A stretch of DNA of 64,000 nucleotides from CAHJXF01 sp038254545 (GTDB lineage: Bacteria > Pseudomonadota > Gammaproteobacteria > Burkholderiales > Burkholderiaceae_D), in NCBI GenBank assembly GCA_038254545.1, contig JBBSGB010000019.1, positions 5,266-69,265 of the forward strand. The letters run 5' to 3'. The translations under genes were made by a program, and so were the position numbers. The notes below the pieces were generated by a model. The model had not been told where the DNA came from. It saw only the letters and a program-made list of their open reading frames with translations, and ran no database searches. Positions 1 to 8,521 of this stretch are shown here, in pieces (positions within the stretch are counted from its first letter, which is position 1; each line of letters opens with the position of its first letter).

Positions 1-20
1 CGCCTCTCGCACCGCTCATC

Positions 21-923
21 ATGTCCGTCATCCTGCAGGTGGAGCACACCACGACCTATCGCTACGCGAGGCCGGTGACGTTCGGCGAGCATCGCGTGAT
101 GTTCCGCCCGCGCTCGGGTTACGACGTGCAGGTGCTCGACCTGTCTCTGGACGTGACGCCAGAGTCCGACATCCGCTGGGTGCACGACGCCTTCTCCAAC
201 GGCGTCACGCTGGTCACGCCGCGCACGTCGGCGGACGAATTGCGCATGGTCGCACGCTTCACGATCGAGCATTTCGGAGCGAGCGGTCTCGAGTCCCCGC
301 TCGCGCCGCACGCGCGCTTCTATCCGTTCGCGTACAGCGCCGAAGAGCGCATCGACCTGGGCGCCTTGCTCGTTCCCCAGCACGGCGACCCCGACGGCCG
401 TGTGACCGCCTGGGCCAACATGTTCATCCCCTCGATCGGCAACATCCCCACGCGACGCATGCTGCAGGACATCACCGAGACCATCAAAGGCGATTTCACC
501 TATGCCGCGCGCGACACCGAGGGCACGCAGTCGCCCACCGAGACGCTGGGCCTGCGCGCGGGTTCGTGCCGCGACTTCGCGCTGTTGATGATCGAAGCGG
601 TGCGCCGTCTCGGCTTCGCCGCGCGCTTCGTGTCGGGCTATATCTACGATCCTTCGATCGATGGACAGGCCAGCGGCGTGGTCGGTGGCGGCGCCACGCA
701 CGCGTGGGTCGAGGTCTATGTTCCGGGTGCGGGCTGGCTGACGTTCGACCCGACCAATCGGCTCTACGGCGGCACCGATCTGATCCGCGTCGCCGTCACG
801 CGCGATGCCTTCCAGGCCGCACCGATCCAGGGTTCGTTCACCGGCCGCGTCGGCGACTTTCTGGGCATGTTCATCGACGTGAAGGTACGCCGCGTCTCGG
901 ACCCGATCGTTCCTGGCACGTGA
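21..923 (+). CDS. Transglutaminase-like cysteine protease family protein
   Basis: 300 aa with the bacterial transglutaminase N-terminal beta domain (roughly residues 1-100) followed by a transglutaminase core. The papain-like triad is visible: Cys183 in AGSCRDFALLM, His228 in THAWVEVYVPG and Asp243 in FDPTN. There is no signal peptide, so it is probably cytoplasmic. Proteins of this type often sit beside circularly permuted ATP-grasp and alpha-E domain genes in putative peptide or amide synthesis loci; only 20 bases precede it here, so that context cannot be tested. The substrate is unknown, and the family includes proteases as well as transglutaminases. The ATG at 21 begins the typical N-terminal strand, and the next gene follows almost immediately. 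Confidence 0.9.
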   Translation: MSVILQVEHTTTYRYARPVTFGEHRVMFRPRSGYDVQVLDLSLDVTPESDIRWVHDAFSNGVTLVTPRTSADELRMVARFTIEHFGASGLESPLAPHARFYPFAYSAEERIDLGALLVPQHGDPDGRVTAWANMFIPSIGNIPTRRMLQDITETIKGDFTYAARDTEGTQSPTETLGLRAGSCRDFALLMIEAVRRLGFAARFVSGYIYDPSIDGQASGVVGGGATHAWVEVYVPGAGWLTFDPTNRLYGGTDLIRVAVTRDAFQAAPIQGSFTGRVGDFLGMFIDVKVRRVSDPIVPGT

Positions 924-934
924 GCGTGCATCGA

Positions 935-2125
935 ATGCACACGACGGCCGACCTGCGCCGTGCGGCGATCGCCCGCACCTTCTTTCCGCAGACCGACCTG
1001 AGCTCGGCGATCGCGCGCCTGGGCTTCGTGCAGGCCGATCCGATCCGTGCACCGGCCCGCGCGCAGGACCTGATCCTGCGTCATCGCGTGATCGACTACC
1101 GTGCCGGCGATCTCGAAGCTGCGTATCCATCGCTGCCGGTGTTCGAGGACATGCTGCATGTCTATGGCTTCGTGCATCGCATGCATCGCGGCCTGCTGTA
1201 TCCGCGGCGTGTCGGGAGGCGCTGGCATGTCGAGGACGAGCATCCGCATCTGCGCCGCGCGATTCTCGATCATCTCGAAACGCACGGCGCGAGTCATCCG
1301 CGTGAGATCGGCGCGGCTCTTCTCGCACGGCATCCGCGCGCCTCGATCGTCAACGCGTGGGGCGGATCGTCGAATGCGACGACACGCATGCTCGAAGTCT
1401 TGCATTACCGCGGCCTTCTGCATGTCGCGCGTCGCGAGCGTGGCATTCGCATCTACGAGGTTTCTGCGCGTGCCCTTCCAAGCACAGCGACTGGCCCCGA
1501 GCCGCCGTTCGAACGACCCCGGACCCTGACGCCACAGCGCCGCGCCGATGGACTGATCCATTTGCTCGTGTCGCTCTACGCACCGTTGCCGAAGTCGAGT
1601 CTGATCCAGCTCGTCGGCATGCTCGACGATCGCGCCGTCCCTCGGGTTGAATTGCACGACCGGGTTGCGTCGCTGCTGCGTCGAGGCGCATTGCAATCGG
1701 GCGTGGTGGATGGCGTCACCTATGTATGGTCCGCGCATGGCGACCCGGAACCTGAACACGACGAACGCGTGCGTGAACCCATCGTGCGGTTCCTCGCGCC
1801 TTTCGATCCGCTGGTGTGGGATCGCCGCCGCTTCCGGCACCTATGGGGTTGGGACTATCGCTTCGAGGCCTACACGCCGCCGCACAAGCGCCGGCTGGGC
1901 TATTACGCCATGCCGATGCTGTGGGACGCCGAGGGCGATGCGCAGGTGATCGGCTGGGTGAACGTATCGACGCGCATGCCGATGCGAGCTTCGTCACGCG
2001 ACGGATCGGTTCGCGTCGAGGTCGAGCCGGGGTACGTCGCGAAGCGACCGCGCACGGTCGCGTTCAGGCGCGCGATGGACGCCGAAGTCGAGCGCCTCGA
2101 ACGATTTCTGGTCGGCGCCGATTGA
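935..2125 (+). CDS. Winged-helix DNA glycosylase, YcaQ/AlkX-like (HTH_42 family)
   Basis: About 396 aa matching the HTH_42 / YcaQ (AlkX) family. Family members include glycosylases that unhook alkylated DNA and interstrand crosslinks. The early motif FVQADPIRAPARAQD carries Q33-A34-D35, which fits the Q-x-D catalytic motif of the AlkX branch. The C-terminal signature LAPFDPLVWDRRR and the stretch GYYAMPMLW are also typical. The ATG at 935 is chosen because the family begins a few residues before the first helix. GTG codons at 920 and 926 are alternatives, and none has a clear Shine-Dalgarno. The gene is tightly linked to the transglutaminase-like gene. The activity is inferred from family membership; some members have no proven substrate. 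Confidence 0.85.
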   Translation: MHTTADLRRAAIARTFFPQTDLSSAIARLGFVQADPIRAPARAQDLILRHRVIDYRAGDLEAAYPSLPVFEDMLHVYGFVHRMHRGLLYPRRVGRRWHVEDEHPHLRRAILDHLETHGASHPREIGAALLARHPRASIVNAWGGSSNATTRMLEVLHYRGLLHVARRERGIRIYEVSARALPSTATGPEPPFERPRTLTPQRRADGLIHLLVSLYAPLPKSSLIQLVGMLDDRAVPRVELHDRVASLLRRGALQSGVVDGVTYVWSAHGDPEPEHDERVREPIVRFLAPFDPLVWDRRRFRHLWGWDYRFEAYTPPHKRRLGYYAMPMLWDAEGDAQVIGWVNVSTRMPMRASSRDGSVRVEVEPGYVAKRPRTVAFRRAMDAEVERLERFLVGAD

Positions 2126-2144
2126 TGCGCCGTGCGCCTATCTT

Positions 2145-2477
2145 TCACACGCCCCACATCACGTCCGCATTCGCGTCGCACGATTCGCGCAGCATTTCGC
2201 GGATCGGCCACGCACGCTGATCGATGCGGATCGCTTCTGGATGCGCGTCGCGCTCCGAGTGATGCAGCGCGGCCGAGCCATTGTGACGCAGCATCTCGTC
2301 ATGCTTCTTGCCCGCTTCGATCGCGGCGTCGAGCCGTGCGAGCGCGTCGGGGACTTCCGCGGCCGTGATCACGCCGCGTTCGCCGAGATGCTTGCCCAGC
2401 ACCCCGAGAATGTATTTCGCGGTATCGACCAGCATCGTGACGTCGGCGCTGGCGCGGGATTTGAACGTGATCAGCAT
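2145..2477 (-). CDS. DUF1840 domain protein (copy 1)
   Basis: 110 aa with the DUF1840 pattern: an N-terminal MLITFKSRASADVTML, a central ITAAEVPDALARLDAAI and the ending VMWGV. The family is small, soluble and common in Betaproteobacteria, and its function is unknown. A strong Shine-Dalgarno (AAAGGAGAT) lies just upstream of the ATG, which supports expression. A paralogue lies at 6455-6784 on the same strand. The low-complexity middle, with HNGSAALHHSE, is where the two copies differ most. Confidence 0.85.
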   Translation of the reverse strand: MLITFKSRASADVTMLVDTAKYILGVLGKHLGERGVITAAEVPDALARLDAAIEAGKKHDEMLRHNGSAALHHSERDAHPEAIRIDQRAWPIREMLRESCDANADVMWGV

Positions 2478-2522
2478 GGCATCTCCTTTCCGGTGATCGA
2501 AATTGTTGCGACGTCGTGTTGC

Positions 2523-3005
2523 TCATTCGCGCCCGGCGTCGCGTTTCTCGTACATCGGGTCCGGTCCGTTCTGCGTCTGTCTGACGACACCCGCGGGATC
2601 GAACATCACGTGAAACAGTGAATCCCAGGTCTCGTTCTCGCGATAGCGATACGACCAGACCTCGTAATGCAGGGTGCGCGAGACCTCGGCGGGCGTGCCG
2701 AAGTGCGTGAGCACGTCGTGCTTGTTCCACTCGCCGACCTTGATGGTCGCGAAGTGTTCGGTGTTCAGCAACGGTTCCACCGACAGCACGCGGCCTTGTG
2801 CGTCGAGGTGCGCGGCCGAGGCGCGTTGCCCGAGGGGCGCGCTCGAATAGATCAGCACGTCGCCGTCGGGGTCGTGCCGCATCGCGGCCGGCGCCCCGAA
2901 GCGCGCGTCAAGGTCCTGCCGCGTCATGCCCACCCGCAACAAGTCGGGATGCGCGCAGGCGGCGAGCAGCGACAGGACTGCTGCGGCGGTGATGTTTCGA
3001 AACAT
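2523..3005 (-). CDS. BamE/SmpA-like outer-membrane lipoprotein
   Basis: 160 aa starting MFRNITAAAVLSLLAAC, a lipoprotein signal with lipobox LAAC, so the mature protein should be lipidated. The rest looks like two BamE/SmpA-like beta-alpha units: VGMTRQDLDARFGAP early, then VGEWNKHDVLTHFGTPAEV later. The ATG at 3005 is preferred over an upstream start at 3029 because it begins directly at the signal peptide and follows a GGAGGGA ribosome site. It is 88 bp downstream of the patatin-like gene on the same strand and may be cotranscribed. It is probably not BamE itself, which is usually linked to fur, so the role is unassigned. Confidence 0.75.
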   Translation of the reverse strand: MFRNITAAAVLSLLAACAHPDLLRVGMTRQDLDARFGAPAAMRHDPDGDVLIYSSAPLGQRASAAHLDAQGRVLSVEPLLNTEHFATIKVGEWNKHDVLTHFGTPAEVSRTLHYEVWSYRYRENETWDSLFHVMFDPAGVVRQTQNGPDPMYEKRDAGRE

Positions 3006-3093
3006 GTTGATGGTCCCTCCTGCGTACATTCGAGGAATATGGCGTCGTCGAGGAAGGTCTGACCGGTCAAAAAGGCAAAAGCTCCGCGCATGG

Positions 3094-5811
3094 TCAAGTA
3101 GCGCCCGGCTTCAGCTTGTCGAGTGCGAGGAAGCGCCACAACGCGTCCGTGGTGGCCGAGGCCGCGTTGTCCTTCAGGCCGAACACGGTGCGACCGATGG
3201 TGACGCCGAGCCGGCGATAGCTTTCCCATTGCGCCTCGTCGAAGAATTGCTGCGCGGTCGATTCGTTGGGAAAGGTCGGATGCGATGCCGCGTACTGCAG
3301 AACGTCCAGCGGAGTGCCGCTGATCACGCGAGGTTTCAACACGACGATGCGACCGGTGAGTCTGCGTTCTTGCGTATCCCGATCGGTCTTGAACACGTCG
3401 ATCAGCATGGCGCACCTTTTCGACGCCGGGTGGCCGACCAGGTCGTTGGGTCGCCCGAAGATGCGTCCGAGATAGGGCTCGTCGCAGATCGCCTGATTGA
3501 TCGTCAACTCGAGGCCGAAGTCGATGCGGGCCAATCGCACGAGGTTCGCGAGATCGTCGAAACGCCCGTCGACATCGGCGCCGTTGTCGCATGCCACGAT
3601 GAAAGCGACCTCGCGCTCAGGCCGCAGCAGTTCGTAGATGCCGGTGTTATCGAAGTGTCCGCCGTCGGAAAGGTATTGCCAGCGACGGCGCATGCCGTGG
3701 AATTGGGCGGTGAGTTCGCAGAATAGGTAGTACTGCGTGGCGAACACGTGCTCCAGGCTCCATCCGAGCCACTTGCGTTCCTTGCGATCCGCGGTCTTTT
3801 CTGCGGCCGTCCATTGGCACGACCGCCACCACGTGCCCAGGCGTACATTGGCCAGCCCGAGAAGCAGAGAAAGGCCGCGCGTCGTGGTGCGCCCGAGGCC
3901 GGTCCCGACCGCAGCCCCCGAGGCGCCGACCCATTGCCCGACGGTCGGTATGCGCGCGATCGACGACGACGCGTTTGCGTCAGGCGCGAAAGCATGAAAA
4001 TCGCCGTCGATCGAAAAGCCGCAGGGCACTACCGCCAAGGGTAACCCCTTGCGGTCGCGCTGAACCAGTTGCTCGTTCGAATCGGTGGTCTGGTTGACGG
4101 TGACGTTGATGACATGCAAAGGCGCGAGCACTTCGGGCGCGTAATAGTCTTCATGCTCGATCTGATCGGATCGCAGCGGCTCGGCAACGCTGCCGCCCAC
4201 GACCGACCTGACCCCTTCGGAACGTTTGCGCGCCTCCAGTCGTTCACCGTTGGACGCGCCCAGATACGCGCGCGTCAGCCGCGCACCGTAGATCGACTGC
4301 AACGACGAGAGATTGATGAACGCCGGAAAGTAGCCGATCACCATCGCCATCGCCGCGGTGACCGAGGCGATCGCGAGCAAAAGGAAGACCGATGTCCAAT
4401 CGAGCCCTGCGAGCGCCGCTGTCGTGCCCACCCACATCATCCAGTTGATCAGGATCGCCCAGATCACGATCAGCGCGAGCCCGATCACGAACGCGCCGAT
4501 ACCCGCAACCCAATCGATGGGCAACTTGCGCCACCAGCTCACGCCGCTTTTCTGGTCGAACAACACGGACAGGTGGCGCACGCTCCAGATCGCCGCGGCC
4601 AGCAACGCTGTCGATACGGCCGAACCGGACAGCGCCGCGCTGCTCGCCTGCAACTTGTCGTAGAGCATCAGGGCCAGGGAATCGGCGAGTGCGAACAGGA
4701 AGACGATCGCGGCAACCTTCATCGACAGCGCGAGGCGGCGGGTCAGCACCACTCGATGCGCGGTGACCGAGCAACCGCGCCAGGTCGCGACATAGACGAG
4801 AAAGCCGAGCAGCGCCTGGATGCCGAGGGCAAAAAAGAAATCCGCGAACGCGCGATATCGTTCGAAGATGCCGGCCCAGGCAACCCCTCCCGCCAAGACG
4901 AATCCAAGCAGGAAGTCGCCCCACGCCGCGAACGAGTATCCGGTCGGGATCTCGCTATCGGACTTGCTTGGGTCCGCGTGCGCAAGCCAGAAGGCAACCC
5001 CCACCGGAAACGACCACAGCACCACGACAGCGCCGCCGATGCCCCAGATCAGGCCCGATGCGATCGACGACGACAGCGCATTGCTCAACTCGAAAAATCC
5101 CAGCACCCTTTCATCGCGAAACATCAGCACCAAGAGAGCCCGCATCAGCATCAGTGCCGCAAGCACGGCCACGATTGCGGTCGCAAGCACATACTGGATC
5201 GCGAGCCAATTACGAATCGCAAGCGCTCCTGCATAAACCATATCGCCCGCGCCCGTAGGCGCGAGGTATCGACCGTTCTCCCGAAGCCACGCCAGCGGTT
5301 GCCGATCCGACCGGACGCCCTTCATGGCCTGGATGCGCGTGCGGCTCGGAGGCTCGTCGGCCATGACCTCATAGGCGAGCTGCGCCGCGTCGCGCGAAGC
5401 TTGTGGGCGCGACAACGTGCAAACGCCTTCGATGCGCCCAGGTATGAACATGCTGCAGAAGAACGCGCCCACGTATCCTCCGCCGCTGACGGTCGAGAGA
5501 TAGTCGAAGCGTGCGAGCAGATTCGACAGGTAGCGGTCGGGCTTGCCCACGTCGCGAGTGTCGGTCGAGACGTCCCCGGCAGGCTCGGTCGCCGTCCCCG
5601 GCTTTGCAACGCCGCTCGAAGCGACGGACACCTCGTTCAAGGCTTGCATGACGCCGAGCGCGAACGTCGCGCTGCGAATGCCGCCGCCCGACAGCGCCAG
5701 CGCGAACGTCGGCACACCCTCCGGGTCGGCGGTCGCGAGGGCGCGGCGTCGTGCCTGCACGCGCTCGGCTTCGTCGGCGAATGAAGGCGTGCCTTCCGAT
5801 AGACGCGTCAT
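3094..5811 (-). CDS. Patatin-like phospholipase with an internal multi-pass membrane domain
   Basis: 905 aa. The N-terminal part has the patatin oxyanion-hole motif SGGGIRS (residues 41-47) and a nucleophile elbow DYLSTVSGGGYVG with Ser109. A long hydrophobic middle, roughly residues 200-550, contains about eight to ten predicted membrane segments. The C-terminal part restores a patatin DGG motif (YLSDGGHFDNTGIYELL) that supplies the dyad Asp. The expected activity is lipid acyl hydrolysis at a membrane, but no substrate is evident. The ATG at 5811 follows a GGGAGGAAC ribosome site; an earlier in-frame start at 5913 adds only basic low-complexity sequence. Plant and CapV patatins are much shorter and lack the membrane insertion. 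Confidence 0.85.
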   Translation of the reverse strand: MTRLSEGTPSFADEAERVQARRRALATADPEGVPTFALALSGGGIRSATFALGVMQALNEVSVASSGVAKPGTATEPAGDVSTDTRDVGKPDRYLSNLLARFDYLSTVSGGGYVGAFFCSMFIPGRIEGVCTLSRPQASRDAAQLAYEVMADEPPSRTRIQAMKGVRSDRQPLAWLRENGRYLAPTGAGDMVYAGALAIRNWLAIQYVLATAIVAVLAALMLMRALLVLMFRDERVLGFFELSNALSSSIASGLIWGIGGAVVVLWSFPVGVAFWLAHADPSKSDSEIPTGYSFAAWGDFLLGFVLAGGVAWAGIFERYRAFADFFFALGIQALLGFLVYVATWRGCSVTAHRVVLTRRLALSMKVAAIVFLFALADSLALMLYDKLQASSAALSGSAVSTALLAAAIWSVRHLSVLFDQKSGVSWWRKLPIDWVAGIGAFVIGLALIVIWAILINWMMWVGTTAALAGLDWTSVFLLLAIASVTAAMAMVIGYFPAFINLSSLQSIYGARLTRAYLGASNGERLEARKRSEGVRSVVGGSVAEPLRSDQIEHEDYYAPEVLAPLHVINVTVNQTTDSNEQLVQRDRKGLPLAVVPCGFSIDGDFHAFAPDANASSSIARIPTVGQWVGASGAAVGTGLGRTTTRGLSLLLGLANVRLGTWWRSCQWTAAEKTADRKERKWLGWSLEHVFATQYYLFCELTAQFHGMRRRWQYLSDGGHFDNTGIYELLRPEREVAFIVACDNGADVDGRFDDLANLVRLARIDFGLELTINQAICDEPYLGRIFGRPNDLVGHPASKRCAMLIDVFKTDRDTQERRLTGRIVVLKPRVISGTPLDVLQYAASHPTFPNESTAQQFFDEAQWESYRRLGVTIGRTVFGLKDNAASATTDALWRFLALDKLKPGAT

Positions 5812-6034
5812 GCCGTTCCTCCCTGAACGATTCGCATCGGCGGCGCCGTCCGGTTCTCGATCCGGGCTGGCGGGTCGGGTCTTTCTATCCCCGCACCGGG
5901 CTTTTTGCAACAATCGTCAGTCGATCGCGGATAGGGGATCGGCTTTCGGGCCGTAGCGCATCGCATGCGATGCACGCACAATCGCGCGGTTGTCGCGTGC
6001 CGCCCACCCGTTCGTATTTCACCCGGGAGATTCG

Positions 6035-6451
6035 ATGAGCCGTTCGTTGATCGTCTGCGCGCTCGCCTACGCTTCGACGCTGGTCGTATTCGCCGCGCTC
6101 GACTTCGTGTGGCTCGGCTTCGTCGCGAAGGACCTGTACCGCAACGGCATCGGCCACCTGATGCTCGAGACGCCCAACTGGACTGCGGCCGTGCTGTTCT
6201 ATCTGATTTACATCGCAGGACTGGTGTTCTTCGCGGTGCTGCCCGGGCTCGACGCGGGCGCGTGGGGGCGTGCGACGCTGTATGGGGCGCTGTTCGGATT
6301 TTTCTGCTACGCGACCTACGACCTGACCAATCTCGCAACCTTGAAGGGCTGGCCGGTGGCTATCGTGGTCGCGGACCTCACGTGGGGCGCGTTCGTGAGC
6401 GCAGCGGCCGCGACCGCAGGCTTCTTCATCACACGGGCGCTGGCACGCTGA
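6035..6451 (+). CDS. DUF2177 family membrane protein
   Basis: 138 aa with four likely membrane helices, including the first, LIVCALAYASTLVVFAALDF, then TAAVLFYLIYIAGLVFFAVL. The segment GALFGFFCYATYDLTNLATL is the recognisable DUF2177 signature. The ATG at 6035 has a GGGAGA ribosome site at good spacing, while the in-frame ATG at 5990 would add an implausible leader. It is divergent from the patatin-like gene and convergent with the second DUF1840 gene. The function is unknown. Confidence 0.85.
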   Translation: MSRSLIVCALAYASTLVVFAALDFVWLGFVAKDLYRNGIGHLMLETPNWTAAVLFYLIYIAGLVFFAVLPGLDAGAWGRATLYGALFGFFCYATYDLTNLATLKGWPVAIVVADLTWGAFVSAAAATAGFFITRALAR

Positions 6452-6454
6452 GGC

Positions 6455-6784
6455 CTACACGCCCCACACTACGTCCCGTTGATCCTTGACGGCGCGCTCG
6501 AGCATGTCGATCAGCGGAAATGCGCGCTGCGCGAGGCCGACCGAAATCGCCTGGCCGGGCTGGTCGTCGGTCGAATTTTGCGCGCCGTCCTTCTCACTTT
6601 TGCGCGACGCATCGGCTGCGGCCTTGAGCTTCGCCAGGGCGGCCGGGGCTTCCGCGGCGGTGATGATGCCTTTCGGCGCCGACTCGGGTTCGAAGGGTTT
6701 GCCGACGACCGACAGCAACATCTTCGCGTGCTCGGGATACATGGGAATATCGGCTGCGGCCTTCGACTTGAACGTGACGAGCAT
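6455..6784 (-). CDS. DUF1840 domain protein (copy 2)
   Basis: 109 aa paralogue of the protein at 2145-2477. It shares MLVTFKSKAAADIPM at the start, GIITAAEAPAALAKLKAAAD in the middle and the ending VVWGV. The ATG at 6784 follows GAGAGGTCG; longer readings to 6961 add arginine-rich sequence without family similarity. Its stop lies 3 bp from that of the convergent DUF2177 gene. The function is unknown, and a role redundant or paired with copy 1 is only inference. Confidence 0.85.
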   Translation of the reverse strand: MLVTFKSKAAADIPMYPEHAKMLLSVVGKPFEPESAPKGIITAAEAPAALAKLKAAADASRKSEKDGAQNSTDDQPGQAISVGLAQRAFPLIDMLERAVKDQRDVVWGV

Positions 6785-6891
6785 GATCGACCTCTCGAAA
6801 GGAATGGTTGGACGTGCGGATGGATATGAAGATCGGAGCGCGGATGCATGCGCATTGTCCCAAACTCCGACTGGCGAGCGATGAGCGCCGG

Positions 6892-7476
6892 ATGAAACGA
6901 CATCGAACCGGAGTTTTCGCCCGCGTGTTCCTGTCACGCGTCGCAACGATCGTCGCCGCATTGCTGCTCGTTGCTGCGTGTTACCCGCGCTACGACTGGC
7001 GCGACTACCGGCCCGATTGCGGGCGCGGCTGGTGCGGCTTCATCGCGAGCTTTCCGGGACGCGTGACGAGCGCGACGCGCGAAGCGCCGGTGGGAACCAT
7101 GCGGCTGCCGCTCGCATTGCACGTCGTGTCGGTCGGCGACGTCGCCTTCGCGATCGGCGCATTCGAGTTGAGGCCCGGCAGCGACGCGCAAAGAGCGCGC
7201 AAGACCTTCGAGGCCAAGCTGCTCGACGACGTCGGCGCATCGGCCGGCCGCTCGGGCAGCGTGATCCTGCACGCGGCCGATCGCCGCGACATCGAAGCTG
7301 CGACCTTCGAAGCCGAAGGACAGCGTGACGGCCAACGCTTGAAGGTCGTCGCGCGCTTTGCAGAGCGGCAAGGCCGCGAGATCGAAATCCTCGTGATCGG
7401 CCCGAGCGATGTGCTGACCAGCAACGCGGGTCGTCAGGCGGTGGAGACCTTCATGACTTCCTTGAGGCTCGACTGA
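6892..7476 (+). CDS. Predicted lipoprotein of unknown function
   Basis: About 194 aa. An N-terminal hydrophobic stretch VATIVAALLLVAAC ends in a plausible lipobox (VAAC). The mature part is soluble, beginning YPRYDWRDYRPDCGRGWCG, with two further cysteines that could form a disulfide in the periplasm. I do not recognise a family. The start is uncertain: the ATG at 6892 gives a normal-length signal peptide, and an ATG at 6808 gives an implausible long leader. The 3' end overlaps the convergent TetR gene by 26 bp. Confidence 0.6.
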   Translation: MKRHRTGVFARVFLSRVATIVAALLLVAACYPRYDWRDYRPDCGRGWCGFIASFPGRVTSATREAPVGTMRLPLALHVVSVGDVAFAIGAFELRPGSDAQRARKTFEAKLLDDVGASAGRSGSVILHAADRRDIEAATFEAEGQRDGQRLKVVARFAERQGREIEILVIGPSDVLTSNAGRQAVETFMTSLRLD

Positions 7477-8164
7477 CGGTACGACCGCCCGCGCAATGGA
7501 TTGTGCGGCTGTCGATACCGCCGATCGCGCGACGCGGCAGCGTCGTTGCGCGCTTGCCCTCGATATGATCGACGATCAGCCGCCGCGCATTCTTTCGCAC
7601 CAGCGTCCCGCTTTCATCGACCAGCCAGATCCTGATCAGGCCCGAGAGAAAGATCATCGAGTCCGAGGCTGCGCGCGCCGCCGTCAGCCCGTCGCGCAGG
7701 ATGCCGCGACGTTGCGCCTCTCGGTACAGCGCCGCGAGCTTGGCCCGCAGATCGGCGTGCATGCTGCACGCGGTCTCGAGGTCGCGCGCGAACTCGTCCA
7801 CGTACTCGCACTTGAAGCTCACGATCTGGAAGGTGCGTCGCGTCGCTTTGTCCTTCGCGATCGAGCCGACCACGACGTTCAGGAAGTGCCCGATGCGATC
7901 CAGCGAGTCCAGGGTTTCGCAGGCGCCCTCGAGCGCGACCTCGCAGCAGTCGACCAGCGGCAATTGCACCTCGTCGCGCATTGCATAGAACAGCTCGGCC
8001 TTGTCTGCGAAGTGCCAGTAGATCGCGCCGCGCGTGACGCCGGCGGCCGCTGCGATCTGTTCGAGCGAGGTTCTCGTCACGCCCTTGTGATAAAACACCT
8101 CGCGTGCAGCCGCGATGATTGCGCGGCGCGTCTCCTGTGAATTTTCCTTCGTGCGGCGGACCAT
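7451..8164 (-). CDS. TetR/AcrR-family repressor of the adjacent efflux operon
   Basis: 237 aa. The TetR N-terminal domain is clear: residues 13-60 contain the helix-turn-helix TSLEQIAAAAGVTRGAIYWHF. The C-terminal ligand domain resembles AcrR/TtgR, with HLN/VVGSIAK-type helices after residue 90. It is transcribed divergently from the RND adaptor, pump and channel genes, and a palindrome like the AcrR operator lies between them. The likely role is repression of the pump until a drug or metabolite binds, as in acrR-acrAB; the ligand is not known. The ATG at 8164 puts the helix-turn-helix at the normal distance from the N terminus. The C-terminal 30 residues are basic and serine-rich and may be unstructured. 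Confidence 0.9.
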   Translation of the reverse strand: MVRRTKENSQETRRAIIAAAREVFYHKGVTRTSLEQIAAAAGVTRGAIYWHFADKAELFYAMRDEVQLPLVDCCEVALEGACETLDSLDRIGHFLNVVVGSIAKDKATRRTFQIVSFKCEYVDEFARDLETACSMHADLRAKLAALYREAQRRGILRDGLTAARAASDSMIFLSGLIRIWLVDESGTLVRKNARRLIVDHIEGKRATTLPRRAIGGIDSRTIHCAGGRTVSRASRKS

Positions 8165-8226
8165 GTTGCTCGGCTTTCAGGAAAGAACGGCGCGCGGCCA
8201 CGGCAATCGATACCTGGCAAGTACTT

Positions 8227-8250
8227 TACATACATTCATGATTGTATAAT
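8227..8250. promoter_or_regulatory. AcrR-like operator overlapping a TATAAT box
   Basis: A 24-bp site whose first ten bases are TACATACATT and whose core (8230-8247) is an inverted repeat, ATACATTCA facing TGATTGTAT, matching at 8 of 9 positions. From memory of the E. coli acrAB operator, 18 of 24 positions agree. The right arm overlaps a perfect TATAAT at 8245-8250, pointing toward the efflux operon. A TTTACA at 8225-8230 is too close to serve as a standard -35. A repressor bound here would block the plus-strand promoter and could also control its own divergent gene. Confidence 0.75.
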
Positions 8251-8521
8251 CCTTCGCGTTTGCGGTCTGCGGGCGATCTGCGACATTGCTCAAGGAATCC
8301 CGAGCATTCCTGTGTGGCCCCGGCAAAATGCGGGACATCGGCGCGTCGGACTACCATCGCCGCGGTCCGCGCGCAGTACTCGCACCGTCATTGCGTCACC
8401 CCTGCGGCATCTTTTTTCTCACCTCGTCCTCTCGTCCAGCCACCAGCCCTCGTCCAGAGTCATCGGCCCGGCCGGGCATGCCCTTTCCAGTCGTCATCCT
8501 CCCAGTCTTTTCATGTTCACC
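8251..8521 (+). other. Long untranslated leader of the efflux operon
   Basis: About 270 bases between the TATAAT box and the adaptor start. No gene is supportable: the open frame that runs through it has no protein-like composition. Bases 8400-8515 are strikingly rich in C and T, and there is no purine-rich ribosome site before either candidate ATG (8513, 8522). A short inverted repeat, GGAATCCCGAGCATTCC, occurs near 8294. I see no recognisable riboswitch or terminator. Confidence 0.4.

Noticed and set aside
566..934. Open frame upstream of the YcaQ-like start
   Set aside because: It overlaps the transglutaminase-like gene out of frame and has arginine-rich, non-protein-like composition; the family start fits 935.
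4069..5784. Long plus-strand open frame (571 codons) opposite the patatin gene
   Set aside because: It is antisense, rich in Arg/Asp/His/Gln, and has no domain; high-GC codon bias creates such frames.
3094..5811. Patatin as a CBASS effector
   Set aside because: There is no cyclase, Cap2/Cap3 or other defence gene nearby, and the protein is far larger than CapV.
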